Shown here: positions 1-7,001 of the stretch, piece by piece
Layout: each line of letters opens with the position of its first letter
Numbering within the stretch: position 1 is the stretch's first letter
From: Sulfurimonas sp.
GTDB lineage: Bacteria > Campylobacterota > Campylobacteria > Campylobacterales > Sulfurimonadaceae
Assembly: GCA_026987995.1 (NCBI GenBank)
Contig: JALSMC010000239.1
Span: 1-10,268, forward strand
DNA length: 10,268 bases
Direction: 5' to 3'
Translations under genes and position numbers: made by a program
The notes under the pieces: generated by a model
Database searches by the model: none
Seen by the model: the letters and a program-made list of their open reading frames with translations, nothing else
Told to the model about the DNA's origin: nothing

Positions 1-1131
1 CATGATAACTGCAATATACTCTAAAGAAAAATTATGTGTCGCTAAAAATCCTATCATATACGAAGTAAACGCAGCCGAACCTAAAAACATCATATCGTTA
101 TATGCCACAATTCTTCCGTAATATTTCTCTTGGATATTTTTTTGAAGTAATGTATAGGTATAAGACCATAATGTTGTAGTGCAAAAACCAACAAAAACAC
201 TCGCAATTAAAGAGAGATAAAAATCATGCATCATATAGGCCCAAAACCAAACTGCTACACCTTGCGCTATAAAAAGGTAGATAATGCGTTTGTTGTTTAT
301 CCATTTTCCTAAAATAACAGGTCCAATCACTAAACCAACAGCACGAGCAGAGTGCATAAGTCCAAGTGCCAAAGAAGTTGCGATGATAGAAGCATAGTAC
401 TGATCAACCATCAGTGCGACAAGAGCATCAAATGCAGTAAGTCCTACAAAAGCATGTACTAGCATAAGGTAGAGAGCTTTTGGTGTTGCTTTAAGATAAG
501 AAAATGTATCTAAAACCATAGTAAAAAACTTCTCTTTTGCAGGATGCATTATTACATGGATTTCTAGTTTAAAAAGTAGATAAAAGGCGATTACAAACAT
601 AAAAGCATCAAGGATAAACGCCACCTTAACACCTAAGGCATACACAACAAAACCGCTTATCGCCATTCCAAGAGTATACGAGAGTGACCAGATGATAGAA
701 TGAATTTCATTTGCTTTTTGGAGTTTATCGCCATCGAGTATTTTAGGTAAAAGTGACATCTCTGTGGTAAAGTAAAATGAAGCGGCTGCCATTTTTAAAA
801 ATATAAGTACATAAAGTAACCATAAGTCAGAAAGTTCTGTGATAAATATAAGACAAAATGTTGCAACTATTTCAATAGAAATAAGACTAAGCATAAGTTT
901 TTTTGGACTCACACTATCTATAACCACACCTGAAACAGGAGCTTGAACAACACCTGCTAAAAAATGTAGCATTGCGACAAATGCCACAACTTGTGCACTC
1001 ACATCCATACCTAAAAGTAGCGTATAAATCGCTACATTGGAAAACCATGCTCCAAAGTAAGAGATAAGTTGAATAGATGAGAGTCGAAGTAGGACTGGTT
1101 CTGATTTTAATAGGCTTATATACTCTTTCAT
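1..1131 (-). CDS. MFS transporter, 3' end off the left edge
   Basis: Reading the minus strand from the ATG at 1131 gives 377 codons with no stop, running off position 1, so the C-terminus is missing. The protein is strongly hydrophobic with about ten predicted membrane segments in the visible part. After the second segment there is a major facilitator motif-A-like loop (G68, D72, then SVSPKK at 73-78), and a hydrophilic central loop lies around residues 190-220, as expected between the two six-helix halves. It is probably an inner-membrane secondary exporter, in the broad group that includes EntS-like and multidrug proteins. The substrate cannot be read from the sequence. The gene diverges from flaG across 121 bases. 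No good Shine-Dalgarno sequence precedes the start; this ATG was chosen because it places a short cytoplasmic N-terminus before the first helix. Family confidence is high, function low. Confidence 0.85.
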   Translation of the reverse strand, partial: MKEYISLLKSEPVLLRLSSIQLISYFGAWFSNVAIYTLLLGMDVSAQVVAFVAMLHFLAGVVQAPVSGVVIDSVSPKKLMLSLISIEIVATFCLIFITELSDLWLLYVLIFLKMAAASFYFTTEMSLLPKILDGDKLQKANEIHSIIWSLSYTLGMAISGFVVYALGVKVAFILDAFMFVIAFYLLFKLEIHVIMHPAKEKFFTMVLDTFSYLKATPKALYLMLVHAFVGLTAFDALVALMVDQYYASIIATSLALGLMHSARAVGLVIGPVILGKWINNKRIIYLFIAQGVAVWFWAYMMHDFYLSLIASVFVGFCTTTLWSYTYTLLQKNIQEKYYGRIVAYNDMMFLGSAAFTSYMIGFLATHNFSLEYIAVIM

Positions 1132-1186
1132 AATTGGAAGATTATCATAAAAAAAGTGAGAAATATGAAAAAAGTGTACATTTTAT

Positions 1187-1213
1187 TAAAGTTACAAAAT
1201 ATTCTGCCGATAT
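1187..1213 (+). promoter_or_regulatory. sigma-28 (FliA) flagellar promoter for flaG
   Basis: TAAAGTTA at 1187-1194 and GCCGATAT at 1206-1213 are separated by exactly 11 bases. The established FliA consensus is TAAAGTTT-N11-GCCGATAA, so 14 of 16 positions match with correct spacing. The predicted transcript would start near 1220 and give a leader of about 30 bases. The downstream gene encodes FlaG, a late flagellar protein, which fits sigma-28 control. The element is read directly from sequence; activity is inferred. Confidence 0.85.
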
Positions 1214-1240
1214 TCCTACTAATAACTATACTTAAAGGTT

Positions 1241-1246
1241 AAGGAG
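1241..1246 (+). promoter_or_regulatory. Shine-Dalgarno site of flaG
   Basis: AAGGAG lies six bases before the ATG at 1253. It is one of the strongest ribosome binding sites in the window and fixes the flaG start. Confidence 0.85.
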
Positions 1247-1252
1247 CACGTC

Positions 1253-1636
1253 ATGGATGGCATAGCAAATGTTGCAAAACAACAACAGACACAAGTAAGC
1301 ACACAAGAGACTCAAGGAAGAGCAGTTGAGCAAGCAGTTCAAGTACAAATAAAACAAGAAAGTGTTGTAAAAGAACTCCAACAAGAGTCAAAAACAGCAA
1401 ATACATCTATCAATTCAGAACAAGATGTTAAAGACTTAGTTGCGAAACTAAACAAAGCAATGAACCCGATAAGTACTAACTTAAAATTTGGTGTTGATTC
1501 ACAAGACATTTTTTATGTTTCGGTTAGAGAGTCTGCTACTGATAAGCTTATTAGAAGATTTCCTGCAGAACAAGCGCATGATTTTCTTCCAAAAATGCAA
1601 GAAGTGAGTGGTATTCTTTTTGATACTAAAGGGTAA
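1253..1636 (+). CDS. flaG: FlaG family flagellar protein
   Basis: This 127-residue protein has two parts. Residues 1-58 are polar and unusually rich in glutamine (about 13 between residues 10 and 44) and look disordered. Residues 60-127 match the FlaG domain, with the usual order of a beta strand (FYVSVRE), the D-K-L-I-R-R-F-P turn at about 96-103, an amphipathic helix, and the terminal segment GILFDTKG. In Campylobacter and Pseudomonas, FlaG is a cytoplasmic or filament-associated factor that influences flagellar filament length. It is transcribed alone here, from a sigma-28 promoter, with a strong AAGGAG site. It is not followed by fliD and fliS, which often sit beside it in related genomes. 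The next gene (argG) has its own promoter. Family assignment is confident; the exact effect on filaments in this organism is inferred. Confidence 0.9.
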   Translation: MDGIANVAKQQQTQVSTQETQGRAVEQAVQVQIKQESVVKELQQESKTANTSINSEQDVKDLVAKLNKAMNPISTNLKFGVDSQDIFYVSVRESATDKLIRRFPAEQAHDFLPKMQEVSGILFDTKG

Positions 1637-1653
1637 AAAAAGCCTACCCTTTA
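1627..1653 (+). terminator. Possible terminator hairpin after flaG
   Basis: TAAAGGGTA (1627-1635) and TACCCTTTA (1645-1653) form a perfect nine-pair stem with a nine-base loop, spanning the flaG stop codon. The downstream T content is only moderate (the first run of four T is at 1660-1663), so it is a weak match to an intrinsic terminator. Its position between two separately promoted genes supports the call. Confidence 0.5.
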
Positions 1654-1720
1654 AGTCAATTTTCTTCTAGTCTTATATTTTCCTCTTATCTATTGTTTTA
1701 TAAGCATAATCTCACCTTCT

Positions 1721-1732
1721 TTTTGATATAAT
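1721..1732 (+). promoter_or_regulatory. Vegetative (RpoD-type) promoter for argG operon
   Basis: A perfect TATAAT -10 box at 1727-1732 follows a T-rich stretch (TTCTTTTTGA, 1717-1726). No recognisable -35 is needed: Campylobacterota housekeeping promoters typically have a -10 box with upstream T-rich periodic sequence. Transcription would begin near 1739, giving a leader of just under 30 bases before argG. It is the only clear promoter ahead of the nine-gene run. Confidence 0.65.
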
Positions 1733-1766
1733 CGCGTCAACTATTACTCTACTATAAGGTTATCAT

Positions 1767-3005
1767 ATGAAAAAAGAAGTCAAAAAAGTAGTCCTCGCGT
1801 ACTCAGGTGGACTTGATACTAGTGTTATTTTAAAATGGCTACAAGAAGAATACAAGGCTGAAGTTATCACTTTTACAGCTGATCTTGGTCAAGGCGAAGA
1901 GGTTGAACCTGCCCGTCAAAAAGCACTTGACAATGGTATAAAACCTGAAAATATTTTTATTTTAGATGTTCAAGAAGAGTTTGTTAAAGATTATGTTTTC
2001 CCTATGTTTAGAGCAAATGCCATCTATGAGGGAGAGTATCTTTTAGGAACTTCTATAGCTCGCCCACTTATCGCTCTCAAACAAATTGAGATAGCAAAAA
2101 AAATGGGTGCTGACGCTGTAAGTCATGGTGCGACAGGAAAAGGAAATGACCAAGTAAGATTTGAACTTGGTTACCTTGGACTCAACCCAGACATTACAGT
2201 AATCGCACCATGGAGAGAGTGGGATTTAAATTCTCGTGAGAAGCTTTTATCTTATGCAAGAGAGCACGGAATTGACATTGATGCAAAACATTTAGATGCT
2301 GAGGGTAAGCCAACTGTTAGCCCTTACTCTATGGATGCAAACCTTTTACATATCTCTTATGAGGGTCTTCACTTAGAAAACCCTATGAATGAACCTGAAG
2401 AATCTATGTGGTTATGGTCTGTTAGCCCTGAAAATGCTCCTGATGAAAAAGAGTACATCTCAATTGAGTACAAAAATGGAGATCCTATCTCTATAAATGG
2501 TGAGAGTATGTCACCAGCAACAATTTTAAGAACACTTAATGAGTATGGAAACAAACACGGAATCGGTCGTATTGACATCGTTGAGAACCGTTTTGTTGGA
2601 ATGAAAGCTCGTGGTTGTTATGAAACACCAGGTGGAACTATCATGCTTAAAGCACACCGTGCTATAGAGTCTATCTGTCTTGACCGTGAAGAAGCACATA
2701 TGAAAGATGGAATGATTGCTAAGTATGCTGAACTCATTTATAATGGTTTTTGGTTCTCACCAGAGCGTGAAATGATGCAAGCAGCTATTGACATAACTCA
2801 AAAATATGTACAAGGAAGTGTTAAACTCAAACTTTACAAAGGAAATGTTGAAGTAGTAGGACGTGAGTCTGACATGTCTCTTTATAGTGAAGAGCACTCA
2901 ACATTTGAAGAAGATGAAGTTTACAATCAAAAAGATGCAGAGGGCTTTATCCGCCTTAATGCACTTAGAAGAATAATCGCTGGTAAGAAAAGAGGAGTTA
3001 AATAA
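1767..3005 (+). CDS. argG: Argininosuccinate synthase
   Basis: ArgG joins citrulline and aspartate at the expense of ATP (to AMP and pyrophosphate) to make argininosuccinate, the penultimate step of arginine synthesis, in the cytoplasm. The 412-residue length is typical of the family. The N-terminal nucleotide-binding loop AYSGGLDTS is at residues 11-19, the conserved [10 protein letters not shown] at 91-100, and the family signature [13 protein letters not shown] at 121-133. An AAGG site (1756-1759) seven bases upstream supports the start. The gene directly follows a TATAAT promoter, and its stop overlaps the start of the next gene by one base (TAATG), so translation of the two is probably coupled. 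No ARG box was recognised, so arginine regulation is not shown. In C. jejuni argG also sits beside rplI-hslVU-era, which supports orthology. Confidence 0.97.
   Translation: MKKEVKKVVLAYSGGLDTSVILKWLQEEYKAEVITFTADLGQGEEVEPARQKALDNGIKPENIFILDVQEEFVKDYVFPMFRANAIYEGEYLLGTSIARPLIALKQIEIAKKMGADAVSHGATGKGNDQVRFELGYLGLNPDITVIAPWREWDLNSREKLLSYAREHGIDIDAKHLDAEGKPTVSPYSMDANLLHISYEGLHLENPMNEPEESMWLWSVSPENAPDEKEYISIEYKNGDPISINGESMSPATILRTLNEYGNKHGIGRIDIVENRFVGMKARGCYETPGGTIMLKAHRAIESICLDREEAHMKDGMIAKYAELIYNGFWFSPEREMMQAAIDITQKYVQGSVKLKLYKGNVEVVGRESDMSLYSEEHSTFEEDEVYNQKDAEGFIRLNALRRIIAGKKRGVK
2991..2997 (+). promoter_or_regulatory. Shine-Dalgarno site inside the end of argG
   Basis: AGAGGAG, within the last argG codons, is seven bases before the ATG at 3005. 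It supports strong independent initiation of the FTR-rhodanese gene despite the one-base overlap. Confidence 0.75.
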
Positions 3006-3742
3006 TGAGTATGATTAAAATAGATATGAACTCACCAGAGTTCATAGAGAGAATGGAAAAAACAGTTAAGTTTACTGACAAAGTCATAAAGCAGTTTGGA
3101 TGGGAATATAACCCTCAACAAGATGTTAACGAAGGTGTACAGATGGGTCTTGCTCGTAACAAGATGATGTACAACAAGCTTTTTTGTCCATGTTTTATGG
3201 TTGAAGAAGTAGATGGAAAACCTCAGTCCGTTGACAACAGAACTTGTCCATGTACTCCTGCAATTGAGAAAGAAATTCCCGAAGTTGGTTCTTGCCACTG
3301 TGGTATCTTTTGTACTCCAGAGTTTGCAGCAGCTAAACGTGCGGAACTTGGAATGGAAGAAGCGGTACATACTCACTCTCGTGGTCTTACAAAAGAAGAG
3401 TGTGAAGTTCTTGTAAACCAGCCTGAAATTGATTCTGATGAGATGGTATCACTTCTTGAAGCTAGAGAATTAGGGATGGTAGACTTTAAACTTGTAGATG
3501 TTAGAGAGCATATGGAGTGGGAAATGGGTCACATCAAAGGTGCTGATGCACTTGTTCCAACAAGTAGTTTTTATCAAACACTAGAAGAAGCTAAGCTAGA
3601 CAAGAATGAAAACATCATTCTTTACTGTCATGTTGGTAGTCGTTCTGCTCATGTTGCTCGTATCATGCCTGAACTTGGATATACAAAACTAGGAAACCTT
3701 ACACATGGTATAGTTTCTTATGGTGGGGAGAAAGAAAACTAA
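3005..3742 (+). CDS. Ferredoxin:thioredoxin reductase catalytic domain fused to rhodanese domain
   Basis: This 245-residue soluble protein has two recognisable domains. Residues about 10-115 carry the FTR catalytic (beta-chain) cysteine pattern: CPC at 61-63, CPC at 81-83 and CHC at 97-99, plus an extra Cys103. By analogy with cyanobacterial FTR, C61, C81, C83 and C97 would bind a [4Fe-4S] cluster while C63 and C99 form the redox-active disulfide. The 13-residue gap between the second CPC and CHC is longer than the 8 of the cyanobacterial enzyme. Residues about 140-245 are a rhodanese domain, with DVRE at 165-168, GHIKGA at 175-180 and the active-site loop CHVGSRS starting at C208, which would carry a persulfide. 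A plausible role is electron-driven disulfide or persulfide chemistry, in redox control or sulfur handling. The electron donor and substrate are unknown; no FTR variable chain, ferredoxin or thioredoxin gene is in the window. It overlaps argG and rplI by one base each. Domain calls are firm, function is inferred. Confidence 0.88.
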   Translation: MSMIKIDMNSPEFIERMEKTVKFTDKVIKQFGWEYNPQQDVNEGVQMGLARNKMMYNKLFCPCFMVEEVDGKPQSVDNRTCPCTPAIEKEIPEVGSCHCGIFCTPEFAAAKRAELGMEEAVHTHSRGLTKEECEVLVNQPEIDSDEMVSLLEARELGMVDFKLVDVREHMEWEMGHIKGADALVPTSSFYQTLEEAKLDKNENIILYCHVGSRSAHVARIMPELGYTKLGNLTHGIVSYGGEKEN

Positions 3743-4191
3743 TGAAAGTATTACTTATAAAAGATGTTAAAAGCCTTGGGAAATCTGGTGAAGTAAAAGA
3801 AGTTAAAGATGGTTATGGAAAAAACTTTTTAATAGGAAAAGGTTTTGCAAAAGCAGCAACTCCTGAGATACTAGCACAACATAAAGAAGATGAGATAAAA
3901 GCAGCCGCTGATTTAGCTGCTGATATCGAACTTCAAAAAGAGAATGCTGTTAAGTTAGAGAAAGCTGAAGTTATCATCACTAAAAAGATGGGCGATAATG
4001 GTCACCTTTTTGGTTCTATCACTAAAGATGAAGTTGCACATGCACTTTTTGAGCAACACGGTATAGAGATTGATAAAAAGCATATTACAGATAAAAAAGT
4101 TATAAAAACTATTGGTGAGCATGACTTAGACCTTAAACTCGGTCACGGTATTCATGCTACACTTCATGTAGATGTTCAAGGCGAGAAATAA
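3742..4191 (+). CDS. rplI: 50S ribosomal protein bL9
   Basis: The 149-residue length is standard for bL9. The protein opens with MKVLLIKDV. The N-terminal rRNA-binding domain carries the family signature at residues 13-31 (key residues G13, G16, V18, V21, G24, Y25, N28, F29, L30). A charged connecting helix rich in Ala, Glu and Lys spans about 40-75, and a C-terminal domain follows (for example LFGSIT, ending in LHVDV). bL9 binds 23S rRNA near the base of the L1 stalk and helps maintain reading frame. The start overlaps the preceding stop as TAATG, with a purine-rich GGGGAG at 3725-3730 upstream. rplI followed by hslVU and era is a conserved arrangement in Campylobacterota; bL9 is more often with rpsF/rpsR in other bacteria. 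Confidence 0.97.
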   Translation: MKVLLIKDVKSLGKSGEVKEVKDGYGKNFLIGKGFAKAATPEILAQHKEDEIKAAADLAADIELQKENAVKLEKAEVIITKKMGDNGHLFGSITKDEVAHALFEQHGIEIDKKHITDKKVIKTIGEHDLDLKLGHGIHATLHVDVQGEK

Positions 4192-4197
4192 TTACTA

Positions 4198-4734
4198 ATG
4201 TTTGATGCAACTACTATACTTGCTTACAAATCTAAAAATAAAGCCGTAATCGGTGGTGATGGTCAAGTTACTTTTGGGGACTCTGTCCTTAAAGGTAATG
4301 CGACTAAAATCCGTACCTTACATCATGGGAAAATCCTTGCTGGATTTGCTGGAAGTACTGCTGATGCTTTTAATTTATTTGATATGTTTGAAGAGTTTTT
4401 AGAGAATAAAAAAGGGGATATTTTAAAGTCCGTTGTCGAGTTCTCTAAAGCTTGGAGAAAAGATAAAGTATTACGGCGTTTAGAAGCTATGATGATAGTT
4501 TTAAATAATGACCATATTTTTATACTTACTGGAAATGGTGATGTTGTTGAACCTGAAGATGGAGAGATAGCATCCATAGGTAGTGGTGGTAACTATGCTA
4601 TCTCAGCTGCTCGTGCTTTGAAAAAGCATGCTACACTTGACCCTGAAGAACTCGTAAAAGAGTCACTTCACATCGCAGGGGATCTCTGCATTTACACAAA
4701 CCACAACATAAAAACTTTAACACTAGAGAGATAG
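4198..4734 (+). CDS. hslV: ATP-dependent protease peptidase subunit HslV (ClpQ)
   Basis: HslV forms the double-hexamer proteolytic chamber of the HslUV (ClpYQ) protease in the cytoplasm. The protein has 178 residues. The family's catalytic N-terminal threonine is at T5 in MFDA-TTIL, so a four-residue propeptide must be removed; Helicobacter and many Gram-positive homologues likewise start MF-x-A-TTI, whereas E. coli HslV begins Met-Thr-Thr. Other proteasome-type catalytic positions are present: D21 in GGDGQ and K37 (17 and 33 in mature numbering), and the GSGG loop at 128-131. [11 protein letters not shown] at 48-58 and GDLCIYTN at 161-168 are also typical. No strong ribosome binding site is close (GAG at 4183-4185 is 12 bases away), so translation may depend on coupling to rplI, six bases upstream. 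hslU follows after seven bases. Confidence 0.97.
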   Translation: MFDATTILAYKSKNKAVIGGDGQVTFGDSVLKGNATKIRTLHHGKILAGFAGSTADAFNLFDMFEEFLENKKGDILKSVVEFSKAWRKDKVLRRLEAMMIVLNNDHIFILTGNGDVVEPEDGEIASIGSGGNYAISAARALKKHATLDPEELVKESLHIAGDLCIYTNHNIKTLTLER

Positions 4735-4741
4735 AGAAGAG

Positions 4742-6070
4742 ATGAATTTAACACCTAAAGAGATTGTAACATATCTAGACCAGTATGTCATCGGTCAAAA
4801 CGCAGCTAAAAAGACTATAGCTCTTGCTCTTCGTACTCGTTATCGTCGTATGCAACTTGATGAAACAATGCAAAATGAGATAATGCCTAAGAATATACTC
4901 ATGATAGGTTCAACAGGTGTTGGAAAAACTGAGATCTCTCGACGTTTAGCAAAAATGATGTCTGTTCCTTTTATAAAAGTAGAAGCTTCTAAATATACTG
5001 AAGTTGGATTTGTTGGTCGTGATGTTGAGTCTATGATCCGTGATCTAGTTGTAAACTCTATAAGTATAGTAAAAGCAGAACAAGAAGAAAAGAACTTATC
5101 TAAAATAGACAACTATGTTTTAAACAAAATAGTCGAAAAATTACTGCCCCCTCTTCCTGAGTCTGCTAGTGAGAGTAAAAAAGATGATTATCAATATTTA
5201 CTCGCTAGCATGGAGAAAAAAGTAGAATCCGGTGAAATGGATGATAAACTAATCGAACTTGACTTAGCAAAACTAAACATTGAGTTTGATGATAGTGGAC
5301 TTCCTCCTGAAATGGCAAAGGTTCAAGAGTCTTTTTCTAAAGTTTTTGCAAGTATAAACAAAGAAGATAATAAAAAAGAGGTAACAGTCAAAGATGCCAA
5401 GTCTTTACTTCGCCAAGAAGCAGCACACAAACTTCTTGACTCTGCAAGTATAAATGCAGAAGCACTTCGTCGTGCTGAGAATGGTGGGATTATATTTCTC
5501 GATGAGATAGATAAAATCGCTTTAAGTGAGAAGTCCGCTGGACGTAATGACCCATCTAAAGAGGGAGTACAACGAGATCTGCTTCCTATAGTAGAAGGTT
5601 CAAGTGTTTCTACAAAGTATGGAACAATCAACACTGACCATATTCTCTTTATCGCAGCGGGTGCTTTTCATGTGAGTAAACCTAGTGATTTAATTCCTGA
5701 GCTTCAAGGGCGTTTTCCTCTTCGTGTTGAGTTAGAATCTTTAACAGAGGAGACTCTGTATCAGATTCTCACCCAAACACAAAATTCCCTACTAAAGCAG
5801 TACATTGCACTTTTAGGTGTTGAGGGAATGGAGTTAGTCTTTGAAGATGATGCTGTTAGAGCTATTGCGAAGTTAGCACATCGTGCAAATGAGAACACTG
5901 AAGACATCGGTGCAAGAAGACTCCATACTGTACTAGAGAACATACTCGAAGAGGTAAGTTTTGATGCGAACGAGCATAAGGGTACTACATTTGCTATCAC
6001 AAAAGAACTCGTACATGAAAAACTAGATGAAGTTGTCGAAGATGATGACCTCTCACGATATATATTATAA
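4742..6070 (+). CDS. hslU: HslU (ClpY) AAA+ unfoldase of the HslUV protease
   Basis: HslU is the hexameric ATPase that unfolds proteins and feeds them into HslV. At 442 residues it is full length. Walker A GSTGVGKT is at 56-63 and Walker B IIFLDEID at 250-257. The pore loop is GFVG at 89-92, where E. coli has GYVG (aromatic character kept). The inserted I-domain occupies about 108-245 and is charged. The GRFPLRVEL segment (323-331) with its conserved arginine is followed by the sensor-2 motif GARRLHTV at 390-397. The C-terminal tail ends DLSRYIL, matching the terminal peptide that docks into HslV and activates it. A purine-rich GAGAAGA overlaps the hslV stop just before the start. Pairing with hslV confirms the assignment. 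Confidence 0.97.
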   Translation: MNLTPKEIVTYLDQYVIGQNAAKKTIALALRTRYRRMQLDETMQNEIMPKNILMIGSTGVGKTEISRRLAKMMSVPFIKVEASKYTEVGFVGRDVESMIRDLVVNSISIVKAEQEEKNLSKIDNYVLNKIVEKLLPPLPESASESKKDDYQYLLASMEKKVESGEMDDKLIELDLAKLNIEFDDSGLPPEMAKVQESFSKVFASINKEDNKKEVTVKDAKSLLRQEAAHKLLDSASINAEALRRAENGGIIFLDEIDKIALSEKSAGRNDPSKEGVQRDLLPIVEGSSVSTKYGTINTDHILFIAAGAFHVSKPSDLIPELQGRFPLRVELESLTEETLYQILTQTQNSLLKQYIALLGVEGMELVFEDDAVRAIAKLAHRANENTEDIGARRLHTVLENILEEVSFDANEHKGTTFAITKELVHEKLDEVVEDDDLSRYIL

Positions 6071-6092
6071 AATATAATAACAAGGCAACTAT

Positions 6093-7001
6093 ATGATTAA
6101 GACTGATTCTTCAATAAAAACACATGCGGGTTTCGTTTCTCTAATAGGGCGTCCAAATGCAGGAAAAAGTACTCTAATGAATTCACTTCTAGGTGAAAAA
6201 ATAGCTATGGTTAGTCAAAAAGCAAACGCAACTAGACGACGCTCAAATGCCATCGTTATGGTTGAAGACACCCAAATCATCTTTGTAGATACACCTGGAC
6301 TTCATGAAAGAGAAAAAGTACTTAACCAGTTTATGATGGATGAGGCACTAAAGGCTATGGGTGATTGTGACCTTATTATCTATCTTGCACCTGTTACTGA
6401 TAGTGTTGAGCATTATGAGAAGTTTTTAAAATTAAACAAGAAAAATATTAAGCACATTATAGTTATAAGCAAAATAGACCAAGTAAAACAAGAAAAACTC
6501 TTTAAGACTATTGCATCTTACAACCAGTTTTCAGACCACTTTGAAGCACTTGTCCCAGTTGCTATTCCTAAAAAAGTAGGTCATGAAGACTTACTAAAAC
6601 TCATTACAAGAAATTTACCAGAGTCTCCTTTTCTTTTTGATCCAGAAGACTTAACAAGTGAACTTGTTCGTGATATATATTCTGGATTTATTCGCGAGGG
6701 TATTTTTGAAAATGTAAGTGATGAAGTGCCTTATGAATCTGATGTAATTATTGAAAGTATAGAAGAAGAAGCGCATGTTGACATTGTAACAGCTATGATT
6801 ATCATTGAAAAAGAGTCTCAAAAAGGTATTATCATTGGTAAAGGTGGAGACTGTATTAAACGTATTGGTAAATCAGCTCGTGAAAAGATAGAGAGACTTA
6901 GTACTAAAAAAGCTTACCTAAACCTACAAGTTGTTGTTAAAAAAGGTTGGACGAAAGATGTAAACTTTTTAAAAGAGATAGGCTATGACAATGCAAAATA
7001 A
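6093..7001 (+). CDS. era: GTPase Era, 30S ribosome assembly factor
   Basis: Era binds the 3' end of 16S rRNA and helps mature the 30S subunit. The 302-residue protein has an N-terminal GTPase domain: G1 GRPNAGKS at 19-26, switch region TRRRSNAIV at 47-55, and G3 DTPG at 66-69. A C-terminal KH RNA-binding domain has the GxxG-type loop GKGG at 249-252 within IIIGKGGDCIKRIG. Two GTPase motifs differ from the textbook pattern: G4 is SKID at 126-129 rather than NKxD, and the G5 region (PVAIPKKVG, about 155-163) lacks a clear SAK/SAL. My recollection is that SKID also occurs in other Campylobacterota Era proteins, so it may be a lineage trait. The site AAGG at 6082-6085 supports the start, 22 bases after hslU. 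The 3' end overlaps the next gene by 17 bases. Confidence 0.95.
   Translation: MIKTDSSIKTHAGFVSLIGRPNAGKSTLMNSLLGEKIAMVSQKANATRRRSNAIVMVEDTQIIFVDTPGLHEREKVLNQFMMDEALKAMGDCDLIIYLAPVTDSVEHYEKFLKLNKKNIKHIIVISKIDQVKQEKLFKTIASYNQFSDHFEALVPVAIPKKVGHEDLLKLITRNLPESPFLFDPEDLTSELVRDIYSGFIREGIFENVSDEVPYESDVIIESIEEEAHVDIVTAMIIIEKESQKGIIIGKGGDCIKRIGKSAREKIERLSTKKAYLNLQVVVKKGWTKDVNFLKEIGYDNAK

Noticed and set aside
1141..1185. Candidate -10 boxes for the divergent MFS gene (minus-strand TATGAT near 1144-1149, TAAAAT near 1180-1185)
   Set aside because: The region is so AT-rich that such hexamers are expected by chance; no -35, extended -10 or spacing supports one over another.
1637..1766. Small RNA, riboswitch or ARG-box operator in the flaG-argG gap
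   Set aside because: At 130 bases the gap shows only the tail of the hairpin, a TATAAT promoter and a short leader; no palindromic operator or conserved riboswitch structure was recognised.
2369..2578. Minus-strand open frame of 69 codons inside argG
   Set aside because: It lies wholly opposite a strongly conserved gene, has no ribosome binding site or recognisable domain, and its composition mirrors the codons of argG.
3032..3416. Open frames on both strands inside the FTR-rhodanese gene
   Set aside because: The conserved cysteine motifs and rhodanese loop are all in the plus-strand frame beginning at 3005; the other frames show no family features.
4323..6000. Several minus-strand open frames opposite hslV and hslU
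   Set aside because: They are shadow frames of highly conserved protease genes with low-complexity Ser/Leu-rich translations and no initiation signals.
6073..6078. TATAAT just before era
   Set aside because: Transcription would start about at the era ribosome binding site (6082-6085), leaving almost no leader, and the region is only a short AT-rich gap within an apparent operon.
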